64,000 nucleotides of DNA from Numida meleagris (lineage: Eukaryota > Chordata > Aves > Galliformes > Numididae): contig NC_034414.1 in NCBI RefSeq assembly GCF_002078875.1, positions 14,071,484 through 14,135,483 of the forward strand, given 5' to 3'. Each line of letters starts with the position of its first letter. Positions within the stretch are counted from its first letter, which is position 1. Below are positions 13,489-26,323 of this stretch, piece by piece. Below the pieces are notes generated by a model. That model did no database searches and was not told the DNA's origin. It was given only the letters and a program-made list of their open reading frames with translations. A program made the translations under genes and the position numbers.

Positions 13489-13805
13489 AAAAATGTGACC
13501 TTTAAGATTGTTTATACCAATCAACAAGAAGGCCTTGCGCTGCCAGATTCCAAGAAACACGAGACAGTCTTCGAGCTGGAAGAGGGAGGGGAGCTGGGCA
13601 AGGAGAGGGAGCAACCCAGGTCAGGAGTTCATAGACAGGATAAAGCAGAAGGCAGCGTGAGGAGACGGGTGGCAGGGCATGCCCTTTCCATTCAGAGGCA
13701 ACACGGGCACTGACAGCCTTGCAGGCGGCATGCAGCAGGCCAGAACACTGTTCCTGTGTCCCAAGGTGATAAGAGAAATGAGACGGTTGTAAAGGGTGAC
13801 CTTGA

Positions 13806-13955
13806 AGAATTATAGAATTATTAAGGATGGAAAAGACCTCTCAGATTTCCTTGTTCAACCATCTATCACCAACATTGCTCACTAAACCCTGTCCCTAAAT
13901 GAGGGTGCCCGTTTCTTCCGAACAAAACCCTTGGGGATCTTCTTCCAGCATTTCA
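13806..13955 (-). mobile_element. CR1 LINE 3' fragment
   Basis: Read on the + strand it starts with ATTATAGAATTATTAAGG, a decayed form of the CATAGAATCATTAAGG CR1 terminus. It continues with GGAAAAGACCTCTCAGAT, TTGTTCAACCATC, an ACTAAACCCTGTCCCTAA block and a CTTGGGGATCTTCTTCCAG stretch. The order matches a minus-strand CR1 tail of roughly 150 bases. It is 5'-truncated and non-coding. Confidence 0.88.
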
Positions 13956-15270
13956 TGGAGAACCAGGAGACATCCGGGACAAGTCAGGGCAAGAAGAAAT
14001 TATTGCAGTCCAGTTCTGCAATCTGGTGCCCACTGTGATGAAGAAAGCGGCTTGGCATGACAAGGAGGAAGATGAAAATATTTTCCCACTGTTGAATGCA
14101 AAAGTAAATAAATAAGTAAATAGCATTCAAATCCAGGAATTTCCTTTCATTGCCAGCATTAGCCTTCAAGGGAGTAGCACCACAAATTTTTTCCTACCAC
14201 TGCGATGAGCCAAACAAGCAAAGGTTATGGCTTTGGGGATCCAAACTTCAAGCATCCTAACAAGCAGAGGAAGTACGGTTTGCTAACATGCTCCACTGGC
14301 ATGAAGGCTATGGGTGCCTTGTGCACAAAATGCCAACACAACAGATGGGAGAACTCCCCTCAAGTTCAAAGGCAGCCATGCCCTCATCCCAGTAGGTTCA
14401 AGACCAGGAGAGAGCCAATGCATTGAAGGGAGGAAGAAAAGAGGCAAAGGATCAAGAAAAACTGTGGGAGGACAAATGTGGTGGGATAGACAGAGATGCT
14501 GTGATATAGCACACCACTTTTGGGCAGCTGGCCCAGCTCAAAGCAGGGGTTTTCAGGATGGAGGTATGTTTCTTCCTTTGAGTTGCTCCCTAAAGAACAC
14601 ATCACAGTGGATGTGAAGTTCAGCCCCAAGGTATCTGGCACAGAGTCAGTAGCTTGATGGTTTCAGTCACTTTTTTGTGGTCTAAGCTCTCTATGAACCT
14701 ATATATTTACAATTATAGGACTAAGTCTTGTTCTCATTTACACTTATCTTCTCCATTGGCTTACACAATATAACCAGAGGTGGTATTTGGCCTATGCATT
14801 GCTTTTATTTCTTTTGTTGTTTGCCTAGATATATTATTTATGACCCATTAGATACATTTGTTTGTTAACTTACAAACCTCAGAAAATATTTTTCATGAAA
14901 GACTGTATTTTTAAACAACCATGTCGCCACTCGTCTATTAGCACTTGAGGATTAAATAAGACTGTGAGTAGTTGTTAAATAACAGTCGGTTACTGAAACA
15001 CATGTACTGAGGTTTTGGTCTTCCCATTATTGAGGCTAAAGAAACGATGTTTTTTACAACCACAGTGATGCTGCCCAGCTGAATTCTTATTTCAAGGCAC
15101 ATTTCAAATGTTGAATTTTAAACCACCACGTGGATTTCTCATCCATACCTTCAACAGCTTTAGACAAGCTGCGAAGGAGAAAAGCAGATGGATGTCACAG
15201 CTGGTTGTGCAGAAGTCAAATTTGATTCTCTTTTAAAATACAATTAGTTGATTGTTTTTTGAGTTTGGGG

Positions 15271-15274
<4 letters not shown>
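13956..15274. other. Non-coding DNA including an AT-rich, conserved-looking stretch
   Basis: No gene seen. From about 14650 to 15125 the sequence is AT-rich and free of recognised repeats. It contains many homeobox- and FOX-like words, including TTTGTTTGTTAAC at 14857-14869, TCATTTACA and GGATTAAATAAG. This texture is typical of vertebrate conserved non-coding elements, but conservation cannot be seen from one sequence. Confidence 0.45.

Positions 15275-15314
<40 letters not shown>
15275..15314. repeat. (CT)20 microsatellite
   Basis: Forty bases of perfectly alternating C and T, followed by an imperfect TTCTTTCTC tail. This is the cleanest dinucleotide repeat in the window and is likely length-polymorphic. 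A homopurine-homopyrimidine mirror repeat of this length can form triplex (H-DNA) structures. Confidence 0.95.
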
Positions 15315-15318
<4 letters not shown>

Positions 15319-18300
15319 TTCTCTTTTTAAAGCAGTGCTACTGCTTACTGATTTTTCTGCTGGGTAATACAGCATCTAGGATTTGCTTGCTAGGACAATT
15401 ATCCCATCCAAGCTGTGCACAGTTGCACTGTTGATGGAGTTACAGTTGTACTCACTTTCCTTGCTTGACCAAACTACCGGAAGTCTACTTGTGAAAGTGA
15501 GCTCGCAGAAACATTTGTATGATGAGACTAGCCATGTCATCTCTGATACCTAAATTCATACATCTGCCAACATGCTGTCTGCAATCTGAAACATGCTCCT
15601 GTTTCATTCCTGCATTGTCTCATGGATGAAAGAAAATGCCAGGAGAGAAAGAGATGGCTTACATATAGCCAGCAGTTGCTTGCTTTTCCCTGGGTCCTGT
15701 TTTCAATATAAGTGTTTGGTTTAGGTTATTGTTTCTCCTTTTTCCTCTTCATTCATTCAAGCATTCCATCTTGCCATGCAATTGGAGCTATTCAGCTCTA
15801 AGATAAAAAGGCTGAAGATGCTCAAAGACCAAACTGGGTTGCTCACTGACATGGACTGAGTCCTGCTTCGTATGATTTAGCGAATAGTAGTTCCTTTGAG
15901 AAATTATTCTCCATTCCGTTCCTCAGCAAATGTGTCCTGAATGGATACAAATGAGAAAAATGAAATGCAGATGATTCCCTTTGGGCTGCAGCTCTGGGGG
16001 GGCCTATGCAGCACGTATATCTTTGGTCAACTGTCTCCTGATTTCTGTTGACAGATGTGTTGTTCCTTCCTACGTACATCTGCAGGCATCACCCATCTTT
16101 CCTCTGGCTACTGCACCACCAAGACAGAGTAGAGGAAACTAGGCATCTCTGCCTCTCTAGTTTTCAAGGTCTAATTATGACAAAAACTGTTGAAAGTCAC
16201 AGTAACCTTGTTCCAGGAGTCAGCTCATCCTTTGGAATGAAAATGCAGAGTCAGCCCTGCCTACATATTGCCAAACTCCATGTACAGAGCTTCCCGTTTG
16301 CTGGTACTGACTCTTTAGAAGTGCCTATGCAGTAAGAAACACCAGGCACAGAGATTTAGCTGGAAATCAGCAGAGATCTTGTGAACTGCCACTTCTGCTT
16401 CTCTTGCTATTTTGACTTCTCTCACAGCATTGTGAAGTCAGAAGGAAACAACGTAAAAGGAAAGAATGCTCAAAAAAACACAGACATTGACACAGCAAGA
16501 ATTGGGTTCCTCTTTGTTCCCCAAGGTACTAAGATATCAAACCCAAAAGCATATGCTTGCTATTTCAAGACGTTCATTGGAAAATTTTTCCTTCATTCCA
16601 TGGCACTTGTCCATCATATCACAAGACAGTGCGTACCTGCACCCAAGAAAAGATTACCATGGAAAGGTCAAACACCATCTTCTGTCCACTTGTTAATCTA
16701 TCAGGCTAATCAGCAGAAAACACCAGAAAAACTTCCTCGTTCAAGGTTTTTGCCATAAGAAGAGGCAAACCACACTCCTTCACTATCCAAAAAAATGCCA
16801 ATCTTTACGAGGCCTCTTGAAATAAGCCAGCCTACAGAGAATATTACATAAACAGATAAATAAATAAATGAGCCTAATAATAAAACTATTCTCAAAACAG
16901 AGAGTTTGAAATCCCCAGAAGCAGCACAAGGGCTTCTGTGGACTCCAGCACGGAATTTACCCCACTGTTAAATTTGAAAGTATCTCACACACCATGAAGA
17001 TGGATAGTAGCATAAAACTGGTGTAAAGGTAGACACGTCATCAGTCTGGTCCATGGCCAGAATCTCATTTCACCCCTTGAAACCCAAACCTGTAAAGGAC
17101 TAATGCAAAAACCTAACAATATATCAAAGCTACCTGATACCTCCCAGCTCTGCAAACCAACAGTTTTTACAGCCAGAAAAGGGGCTCAAAGCTGTACTTT
17201 ATTTGTGATCGTACTCTTAAATGTCCAGTTTAGGTAGAAGAGTCTATGATTCCCAGGCTATGATGGATATCCTAACTGCAACCACAGCTGTAAAGACACA
17301 GTCAGGATTATTTTGAGCATCCATCACCCACCCAACTTGAGCCTTGTGTCTCATCTGTCATCTAAGTAGGGGGTGCAAATCTCATTATAACCACCAGAGT
17401 GAGTCATGCGTTACAACTTCTGTGCATGTCCATTACACTCAAGAATAACCTCCCAGGTCCTCCAGTGGGGATGGCAGAGATGGATGGAGATCTCTCTTTG
17501 ATCTCGGGTATTCTTCCTCTACCTCCAGTTTGTCTCCAATTGCCTCCAAGGTCATGCTGTCAGGACAGGGACAGCACCCTCCCTTGCATATGAATCTAAT
17601 CTCCTCTCCTCCAAAACCACAGTCTACACGTGTTTGCTGTTACTTCCAGATGTGTCCACAACTTGAAAGCAGTGATTTGAGAGGGAAAAAAACACACAGA
17701 GCTAGCAGAGCTGAGTCCCCCTTCCCCTCCTTCCTTTTCCTTCAGCATCTGTCCAGGCTGTCTACACAGTTGACACCAAACCGTTCAAGGGGACTCAGTA
17801 TTCACCATGGAAGCATCTGCACATGGAAGGATTAGGGAAACAAAGCAAATCTTCCTCTCCCCATCATACTTAAATCCTCTCTTTCAGCTCCCTGACTCAC
17901 AATTCACTCCTAGAGATCTCTGGCTAAAGCTCTTCTAACAGATAACTAACAAGAAACTCATTTGGTGTCCTTCCCCACTCTGGAATGAAACGGATGTCTG
18001 CAAAACAATGGAAATGATGGCACTGACTGGAACTAGATTGCCTCGATAGATGCAGCAGCACGTACAACATTAATATATCTTAATCCTACTGTTCTCACTC
18101 AGGCAACCCTGACAGAAGGCTTGAGTTCTGTACTGCAGACATCTCTAGCCTTGGGTCTTTCTACAATAGGGAGACTGGGGGTCTCTTTCAGTGACTGGTC
18201 ATGTGGACTGCGATCAGCAGGAATATAGTGTGACTTCTGTGGGGTCCTGTAGGCTGCGAGTTTTCCCTTGAAGAGGACAGAAGGAGGAGGGAGAAAAGGA

Positions 18301-18847
18301 GGCAGCTTTGTTCACATGCATATGTGTTCACCCCATAGCCTGAACACTGTTGGCACAGGAAAGGTTCACTCCTGATTTTGGGAGTCATTCTCACAGCAGT
18401 TCTCTCCCTCCGTCCGCTGCCGATGGCCCACCCCCTCTATACCCTCTGCTGTGGGAAGTTAATTTAGAAGCCAGCTTTGCCATCTGTGGACTACCCCATG
18501 CTGGGAGAACCCTCAGCTGGGGAGATTAGTTGTCTTTCCAGAGCAGTGCAAAGAAATCAGAGCGTGGGAGAGAACACGGACCCAAAAATCCTTCTAAGTC
18601 CTTAACAAACTTCTCTATGCATCCCTCAGACTCCACCTCTTTCATCAAAGGTACCTAAATGTGTCCGTATAGTGATGTCTGCTGTTGACATCAGAGCAGA
18701 TTCACAGAGCAGTCCTGCTGCTGCCCTCAGCTGAGTCATGACTCATGAACAAAGGGGATTTTGACCATTGTTATTTTATTATTTTCATTATTTCATTCAT
18801 CATCTTAATTTCCCTCTCTTACTCTTGGCGAAAAGAGAAAGAAAGAC
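15315..18847. other. Unique non-coding DNA, no gene seen
   Basis: Mixed sequence with open frames up to about 125 codons, none recognisable. A 12-bp palindrome AAGCATATGCTT lies near 16546-16557. Nothing else stands out. Confidence 0.6.
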
Positions 18848-18864
18848 ATACACACACACACACA
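18848..18864. repeat. Short (CA)n tract
   Basis: About seven CA units after AGACATA, followed by A-rich AAGGAAAAAGAGAAG sequence. It is a minor dinucleotide repeat. Confidence 0.8.
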
Positions 18865-20603
18865 AAGGAAAAAGAGAAGAAAAAAAAGAATGAAAAACCG
18901 CCAACATGGTCAACATCTGGAAACTGATTTCCCAACCCTAGAACAAAGAGCCTTGAAATTGTGGCTCCAAGTCTCCTGTTTGTGTTCTCCCATTATGTAA
19001 AAAGTCCTATAATAAAATCTAATAGACAAGAAACCCAAGAGTCGGCAAGAATAATTTGGAATTTATTAGAAAATGAGATCCGTTTGGAAGTGCATGTAGA
19101 ACTGTACATTGGGCTTACCAAGCTATTAAATTATACAGGAGGGCTTGGGAAATCTGCAGGAATATGACAGCTTTTGGTTCCAGAAAACTTATCCTTATAG
19201 ATCAGGCCGGGCTTAAATCACTTCTTTAATCCTAGCTAAACTACTTGTGCCATTTCTGTTACTTTCCACGTTCAGAAATATCGCCCTTACCAAGGTTAAG
19301 TGCTGTGCAGGAATGGGGAAAAAATTATGGAGACACAAAGAGAAAGCTAGGAAAGAAAAGGGAAGAAACACAAGTCTGAGATCATTTTTCAGTGAGGGAA
19401 GGGGGAAGAAGCAGTTCCCAAAAGAGTTTAGAACATCAGCCATTTTTAATAGGAGGAAGTTTCTTGAAACGGGTTAACAATCTACTACTGACATTTAACA
19501 AAAAAGATTTTGCAAGTCACCAGAAATGTTCATGTGGGAAGAAATATTTTCAAAAACATTCCGTTTTTAATTTAAAAAAACTGAAACCCCATAGCATTTC
19601 AATAGAAAAAAAAATCTGCATTGTTGAGAAATGGCACAGTGCACCCCACTGGGAAAGAAAGAAATGCATTATTAGTCAAGAATTGTTGAGGAGAGGACAA
19701 TTATTTGAGGGCCTCCAAAGAAGATGCTCCTCTGACCTGTTTGATCACATACAGACATGCTCAAGATCCACAGGTCCTTCAGCTTCTTTCTCCCCTCAGA
19801 CCCTCAGTTCAGGTCTCCTGAATGGCAGCCCAACACACTGGCACTGCATGGACAAAGGATTCCTCCTTTACCTCCAAGCCAAAGCAGTCTAGGAAGAGAC
19901 ACCACAACAAAGCGCACATGAATGAGGCCACAGTGTCCCACAACGTGTCTCCCAGTCACAGACCCTTTTTTTCCACCCCCTCCTCCCTTTGATGTTACTT
20001 AGCTGTGCTTATGTTCAGTGTTGAATCATTGGACCTAGCCATTCATCTGGGCCCTTGGGATGCGTTACAAGGATGGAAAGAGAAAGGCACTGCTTCGTAA
20101 CGCCTTCCAAGTATGAGGGAGAAAAGATTCCTGGAAAATCTGGTTAAGACGGTCCAAAAAACTTCTTCGAAGAAACGTGGCAAATTGTATATAGCTATTT
20201 ATGGTGGAGATGGAAGTTGGACTACCCCTGAAGACAAGCGGTTGCTGCCCAAACAGAGGTCTTAATCATCATTCCAGTTAGTCACTGAAAGTTAAACACA
20301 CCATAAGTAGGTGGGGAAAAAGGACTATTCCAAATAAATAGCCTCATTATTCTACAGGAACTGTTCTAGCGCATATATGTTTACCTACACTTGCATTTAA
20401 AAAGAGGCGTTGAGCCAAACCATGGATCCAGAACTTGAATTCTGAAACCAGACTTCTTTCTCCATGCATGGAATTGCTCAAACAAGAGCAGAATTGGTCA
20501 AAACAGTGTTTTTCTTTAAACGAACAGTGTTTTTTCTTCAAAAGAAAATTAATTTATGAGCATTTTCCTCTCCCCTCCCTCAAATTTTTATAACTTTTCA
20601 GTT
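18865..20603. other. Unique non-coding DNA, no gene seen
   Basis: No supportable gene. The 166-codon frame at 19392-19892 has lysine- and serine-rich composition without a domain I know and is within chance expectation. A 12-bp palindrome TCCATGCATGGA starts at 20461. Confidence 0.6.
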
Positions 20604-20625
20604 AAAAAAAAAATAAAAAAGAAAA
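20604..20625. repeat. A-rich low-complexity tract
   Basis: A run of A residues interrupted by single T and G residues, followed within 30 bases by T-rich sequence. It does not look like the tail of a retrocopy, because no polyadenylation signal or gene-like body precedes it. Confidence 0.75.
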
Positions 20626-23600
20626 TATTTTCAGCTTTGGTTTTCACTTTTTTTTCCTTCATTCTTCCTCTGCTCCCTCCATTTTTCACGGCCAAACAGA
20701 TTGAAAGCAAACAAGAAGGTGGAGGAGTAATAAAGAATATTTAAATGAACAAAACATTTTCATTTATGTCTTAAAATTGGAACTTCTGAGACTTTTTCCA
20801 TTTCTTCTTTGAGATTGTTTCCAATGTTTGCCTTGCTTGCATTTTTTACTGTCAAATCAGAAAACAGAACTTTTTAGGAGTGCTGTCCAAAAGCACTTTT
20901 GAATTACTTGCAGGAAATACTCTCAGAATGTGATCTGAATTGCTCCTGCCTTCCTTCACACATCCTACCCACCCAAGAAATATTTTTGCTACCTATAGAT
21001 ATGCACAGGTCAAACACAGCCCAGGTGTAGTACGCTAGACAATTCAGCATACTGGCTACCTATTTTTTGCTCTTCTTTGGGCATTTTAATGGGCAAACAT
21101 CTCAGAGGACATGCATGGGGCAAAGCAATCCTCTGTGGGGGCAGAAGCAAGGTCCAGTCCTCCTCCTCACAGGAATAAAGAGAATGTCTGCCTTTGGCAT
21201 ATTCATGGAGACAGGGTCTTGCCCAAAGTGCATACCAAGGGAATGAATTGCCCAGAAATATGAATTCTCTCAGCCTCATACCAAAACATTCATAGTAAGA
21301 CCAGGCGGCACTCCACAGCAAAACATTGGCAAGAAGAAATACTAATAAAAGACTAAGACACTAAAAACATCAAGAAAAACCTCCCAGAAGAAACAAACAT
21401 AAGAACACGCTGCTCATTCAATGAAGAAAAATGCTAACAAATGAATGCTGTCTCATGATGATATTGAACTATTTACAGGAAGAGCGCGCAGAATTTTGGC
21501 CGGCAAAGGAGAAAACTATCCATCACAGCTATTTTCTGTGCAGAACAAAGGGGAGAGGAAACAGGATGAAAACGGGGGGTATGAGGAGAGGGTGAAAGAG
21601 AAGGGGAACACAGATTAAGGAATTGACGCAAACAAGGAAGAAATGGGGGAGATTGAGAGTAGAGTTAACATGAGGAGGTCTTCCTGCTCACTGTTTACCT
21701 GCCTGTAGCCAGTCATTGGCATAGACCCATACGCTTCCCCCTCAGAAGCCATAGATTAGTATGTCTGCCATCAGCATGAACAAAATATTCTTGGGTTAAC
21801 TGGGGCAAAGTGAATGCAAAGAATATGCCAATTCCCGTTATTAATTTGTTCTATATTCCTGTCATTATAGATGATTACACAAGTTGATTTCACAGCCTGA
21901 GCCTTCCTCGCCCAGTAGCCCCAGTGATTCATGACACTTTTTGTCAATGACTTCATCACGTTGCACGGAAAATGCTCTGGAGATACACGTGCATGTGCAG
22001 TGACTCACTTTGACTCCTTGGGGTGACATTTGCAACCTGAGCCAAGTCTGCCAGCAAGACAAAGGCGTGTCTTATGAGGCTTCAAAGCTGCATGGGTGGG
22101 TTTGAAGAATGGAGCACACAGAGGAAGGCAGGAGGAGGCAGCCCTCAAGGATTCACTGCATGCAGCTAACAGCTGAGTGAACTGGCACACAAAGGTACAC
22201 AAAGGCACGGGTTGGCTCTTCCCACCTCTGGCACCGCAGAATGCAAGGCATGTAGTCCATTTTGATGCAGTAAGTAAGGAAAACAGAAGTGCTCAGCACA
22301 GTTCTTGAAGACCATGAGGAAGAACATTCCAGAAGTTCTGTGGAACCCAGACAAGCCTTTCCATTTAGAGAGAGGAAGATATTTCTGAATCAAGAGTCAG
22401 CAGAGAGAGCAAAATGTTGCAAAAAAGCCTGCACCAGAAAAGGAAACACTACATAAAGTAGCAACTGGCCATCACTCAGGAAGAATACGCAAGATAGACT
22501 GTAAATCTATGAATATGGGATACAGGAACTTTCAACCTACGCACCAGAGCAGCTCACACACAGTCCGGCCATTTCCCTTCTGTAGGCATGTTGGAAATGG
22601 AAGCTATAAACAGATGATCAAAAAGATGTTTTCTCCTCCTTTTTGGAAGAAGTGGGACTGAGAAAGTGCCAGCCAGATTTCCCAGCTCCTTCTGCAGTCC
22701 TTGACTTGTTCTTTCTTTAAAAAACAAAAATCAAAAATAAAAGAAGGATCTTGGAAGTGGGCGTAGCACAAACCCAGTTAGGCGTTCTGCATGAAAAAAG
22801 AACGGTGCACTCAGAGAGATGCCCAGGATGAGCCCTAAAGGAAATGTTTCAAGGAGACATCTTGCATGAGCAATATGTTTTTAGAGTGGAGCAAAGAAAT
22901 CACTGCAATCCTGCTGTTTCTAGTGATTTGTTTTTTGTTTTTTTTGTTTTTTTTCCTGACAGAATATAAGTAAGAGGGGGCAAAAATCAAGCCATTTTGT
23001 TTTGCTGAAGGAAATCTGAATTTTCTATTTGAAATGAGATTCTGCCTTGACATAAACTTGTTTATTTGTTAAATATTCGCTCCGGAACTCCACGTGCTTC
23101 CTTCAACACAAGAAAAGAATAATCTCTTTTTTATTCAGCAAGAAAGCTACAAACAAAAAATGTTTCTGGATTCCTCCCATCTTCCCTGTCACTTCAGTCA
23201 CCAACATACACAACCTCAATTTATTTCTAAAGATGATGCACCTGCTTCCATGCGTCCTGGAATCAAGACACCCACAGGGGTCCATCAGCCACAATACAAA
23301 AAGCCTTCTAACAAAAGTGTAAGAGGCCACAAACAGTGCCAGGACTGTACTTGTAGGCCTGCACTGTACAGCTTGCAATTGTTCTCACCTTGTCATGTCA
23401 TGGCTATAGGGAAATGCGTCTTCCCACATGACACTGAACCCTTTCAAACTGGCCTTGATCCCTCTGGACAAGAAGTCACCACTGCTGATCATAGCACCTA
23501 TTTGCCCATGTTTTGCCAAACTAGCCATGAACCAAGGGCAATGCTCAGGCACTTCAAGGAACCTTAAATGGCACTGCAGCATTCTCACGTGCTCACAAGG

Positions 23601-23790
23601 GCACACGAGAAGGCCTGCCAGAGCCAGACTCCCCACTGTTCCCCACGGAACACTCTACTCACCACAGCCAAGCCCCTTTCTTCCTGCATCCTCTGGCCCT
23701 GCTGCAGCAAGTGACACTCATGCACATGCCAGGCAAGCCATGCTGCTTCCCTAGCTGGAGCTACTTGTTACCCTAGATCAATACCAAATT
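20626..23790. other. Unique non-coding DNA with a T-rich tract
   Basis: No gene seen. Three T-runs separated by single G residues occupy 22928-22954. Frames of up to 157 codons (23094-23567) resemble nothing I recognise. Confidence 0.6.
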
Positions 23791-23810
23791 AAAAAAAAAA
23801 AAAAAAAAAA
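23791..23810 (+). repeat. A20 homopolymer
   Basis: Twenty consecutive A residues, preceded by CCAAATT and followed by GCTCTCCC. I looked for a processed retrocopy upstream: there is no AATAAA in the preceding 40 bases and no recognisable gene-like body, so I call it a simple homopolymer. Confidence 0.9.
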
Positions 23811-26119
23811 GCTCTCCCTTGGGCATCACACGGTGCATTCCAGTTCCTCTCCAGTCACTGTTTGCCTAGTGTTTTAAATACATGAAGCATTATATAAATG
23901 CTAACTATTATTATAATGTTCCCCTCCTTCCAATCAACTCCCCCCACAGACCCACAGACATTCCCCACCTCCCGTTTTAGCATGTCCATGGCACCAGAAA
24001 ATACCCTGTTTTCATTTACCCTGCCCTTTGCCACACGATCCCAGCCCTCAGAAGCTTTAAATAGTCTGCATTATTATGAAGGCTTGTTAGAACTTGTCCC
24101 TAATCACTCCAGGAATAATCCTTGATGGCTTGTTTCAGCCTATATGTAAATGTCTCTGCGACAACAGGACTCAGGCCTGCTCAGGTCCCCCCTAGAAGGG
24201 AGCTAGGGCTCAGTGCCTGCTACGGGATGAACGGCACACCGAAGGGGCCACGTCCAGCACTGAGCCCCTGTTGTGCCTATAAGCTAAAGCTATTTTCAGT
24301 GAAACCTTGAAATGGAAACCTACTTTTCATAGAAGACTTGTTTGACTGTATTACGTGCTGATGGATGCCAGGTAGCAGAAGCCTAGCTGCCCTTTAAAAG
24401 CAAGGACAACAAAAACAACACAGCCATTGCATCCCAGTGCCATGCTCATTCCTATGAGTCCTGTGAGTCCTGGGCCTTGCAAAGCTTGTGAATGTACATG
24501 AGTTCCTGTGCTACACACTGAAATATAAGTGCTCTCTCTGCCACAACTACAACCCAACTCTTCGATGGTGATGCAAATAACAAAAAGGAAGAGAGAAATC
24601 TAGTGCTTAATAAATCTGTTTCTCAAAGCTGGTGATTATGATTTCATTGTCATCCACAGGAGAAAATCCAAGGCAGAAATAAATCTGCTTTTTTTTTTTT
24701 GTGTGGATTCCAGCTGCAAACGTAGAGGAAAACAAATTACACAGTAGCATGACGGCACTGAGCCTAACAACCCCAAAGATGGAGTATCAGATGGGGCAAA
24801 TAGACAACCAGATAATTGTTTACCTGGGTCACATTAGTCCAGGATGAATCTTCTGGTGTTTGGAAATTCTTGCATTCATATTATGTGTTGACAATGTCTC
24901 ACCAGTTATGTTCTCGTGACAACATATGCACTAAAGTGGGAAGCGAGAAGCAGCTGAAAAACACCTGCTAAAATAATATCATGACAAAATGCCTTTACAC
25001 CATGGCTCAGCACAGAGCCTGCCCAAACATATGGCCTTCATGTTTTAGGATGATGTTGGAACATTTTGCTAGGCATCCCGCCATCTGTAGGACACTACAG
25101 GATGTCTCCAGAGAAACTAAGAAGAACAGAGAGGGTTTGGGGGCCCGTCTTTCATTTCCCAAAAACTTCACAGGTATCAAAAAAGAAGAGAAAGACTGTT
25201 TGCAGTCTTTTGGAATCAAGAGATGCTGGTCATTGCATCAGTGAGATGGTCTGGGCATTTCAGCTGACATATCTCCTAATGTAGAAAGGCAGAGTTTTTA
25301 CATCAATTCTATTTATTATGTGGACTACCAAGAAGACAGTACTTCACAAAGAGCTGACTAAAAGCCTTGGTGAAGGAGGGCAGCAAATGGAGGAGGTACT
25401 GTGTGGAACCATGTGGACTGAACCAGAGGGAGGTGTTGAGCCTTGAGACGCTGGCACAGAACAAAAGCACAGAGCAAGTTCTCTGAGGTGCTACACCAAA
25501 TTGCAAACCAGGGCACTGAGCAGGGCCTTATCCAATGGGTGCCCAAGCAATCGCTTAGAGGTATCTCACACTATTTCACACTATAGGCCTTACTGAGAGG
25601 TCCAAATTGAAAACTCAGACCCCCTGCAAGCTCCAAAGGCAGGCAGATGTTTTTTGAACATGATTCATGGCCCAGAGGGTAGGAACCTAGTTCCTGTTCT
25701 ACTTATGTGGTCCAGCCACCCCCCTGAGGTGCCTTCTCCACTTCCTTGTCCACTCTCAGCACTTTGGCAGCCTGACTCAAGCCCCTCGCTAAACAGCAAA
25801 CATTACACAATGACGGCAAACCCCGGAAACCACTACGTAGCAAGCAGGGTATGAACCCAGGGGAAATGTACGGAGAATGTCAGATGGGGAATCTGATGCT
25901 GCCTCGCCACAGCTCTGCTACTCCAACATGCAAGCATGACATTTTATTTACTTATTTGAACATTGGTGAAGTCTGGCATATACGAAAGATCGAAGAAGGG
26001 TAATCAATCTTTATCACTAGACATGCATATAAAGTACAGCGCTGGTCTCAGTAGGAGAGAGAGTAAAAGCTCACCTAGGCCAGAAAATACAGTCTAATCT
26101 TAGAATAACAGACATATAG
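23811..26119. other. Unique non-coding DNA, no gene seen
   Basis: Mixed sequence with a T12 run at 24689-24700 and a small direct repeat of GAGTCCTG near 24456-24470. I see no supportable gene, RNA or young repeat. Confidence 0.6.
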
Positions 26120-26323
26120 ATAGAATCATTAAGGTTGGAAATGACCACTAAAATCATCAGGTCCAACTGTCCACCTACCACCAATACTGCCCATGCCCCT
26201 CAATGCCACGTCTCCATGTTTCTCGAACACCTTCAGGGACGGCGACTCCACCACCTCCCTGGGCAGCCTGTTCCAATGCCCAACCACTCAACTGGATAAG
26301 AAGTTTTTCCTAAAATCCAACTT
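26120..26323 (-). mobile_element. CR1 LINE 3' fragment (about 200 bp)
   Basis: One of the clearest copies. On the + strand it opens with ATAGAATCATTAAGGTTGGAA, then ATCATCAGGTCCAACTGTCC, then TCAATGCCACGTCTCCATG, AACACCTTCAGGGACGG, CCACCTCCCTGGGCAGCCTG and TTCCAATGCCCAACCACTC. That is the full inverted order of an avian CR1 tail. It is 5'-truncated, so no reverse transcriptase is present. Low divergence suggests a comparatively recent CR1 subfamily. Confidence 0.96.

Noticed and set aside
19392..19892. 166-codon open frame
   Set aside because: Composition is that of translated non-coding A-rich DNA, there is no domain, and its length is within chance expectation.
23791..23810. A20 run as the tail of a processed retrocopy or SINE
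   Set aside because: There is no AATAAA shortly upstream, no gene-like body and no visible target-site duplication.
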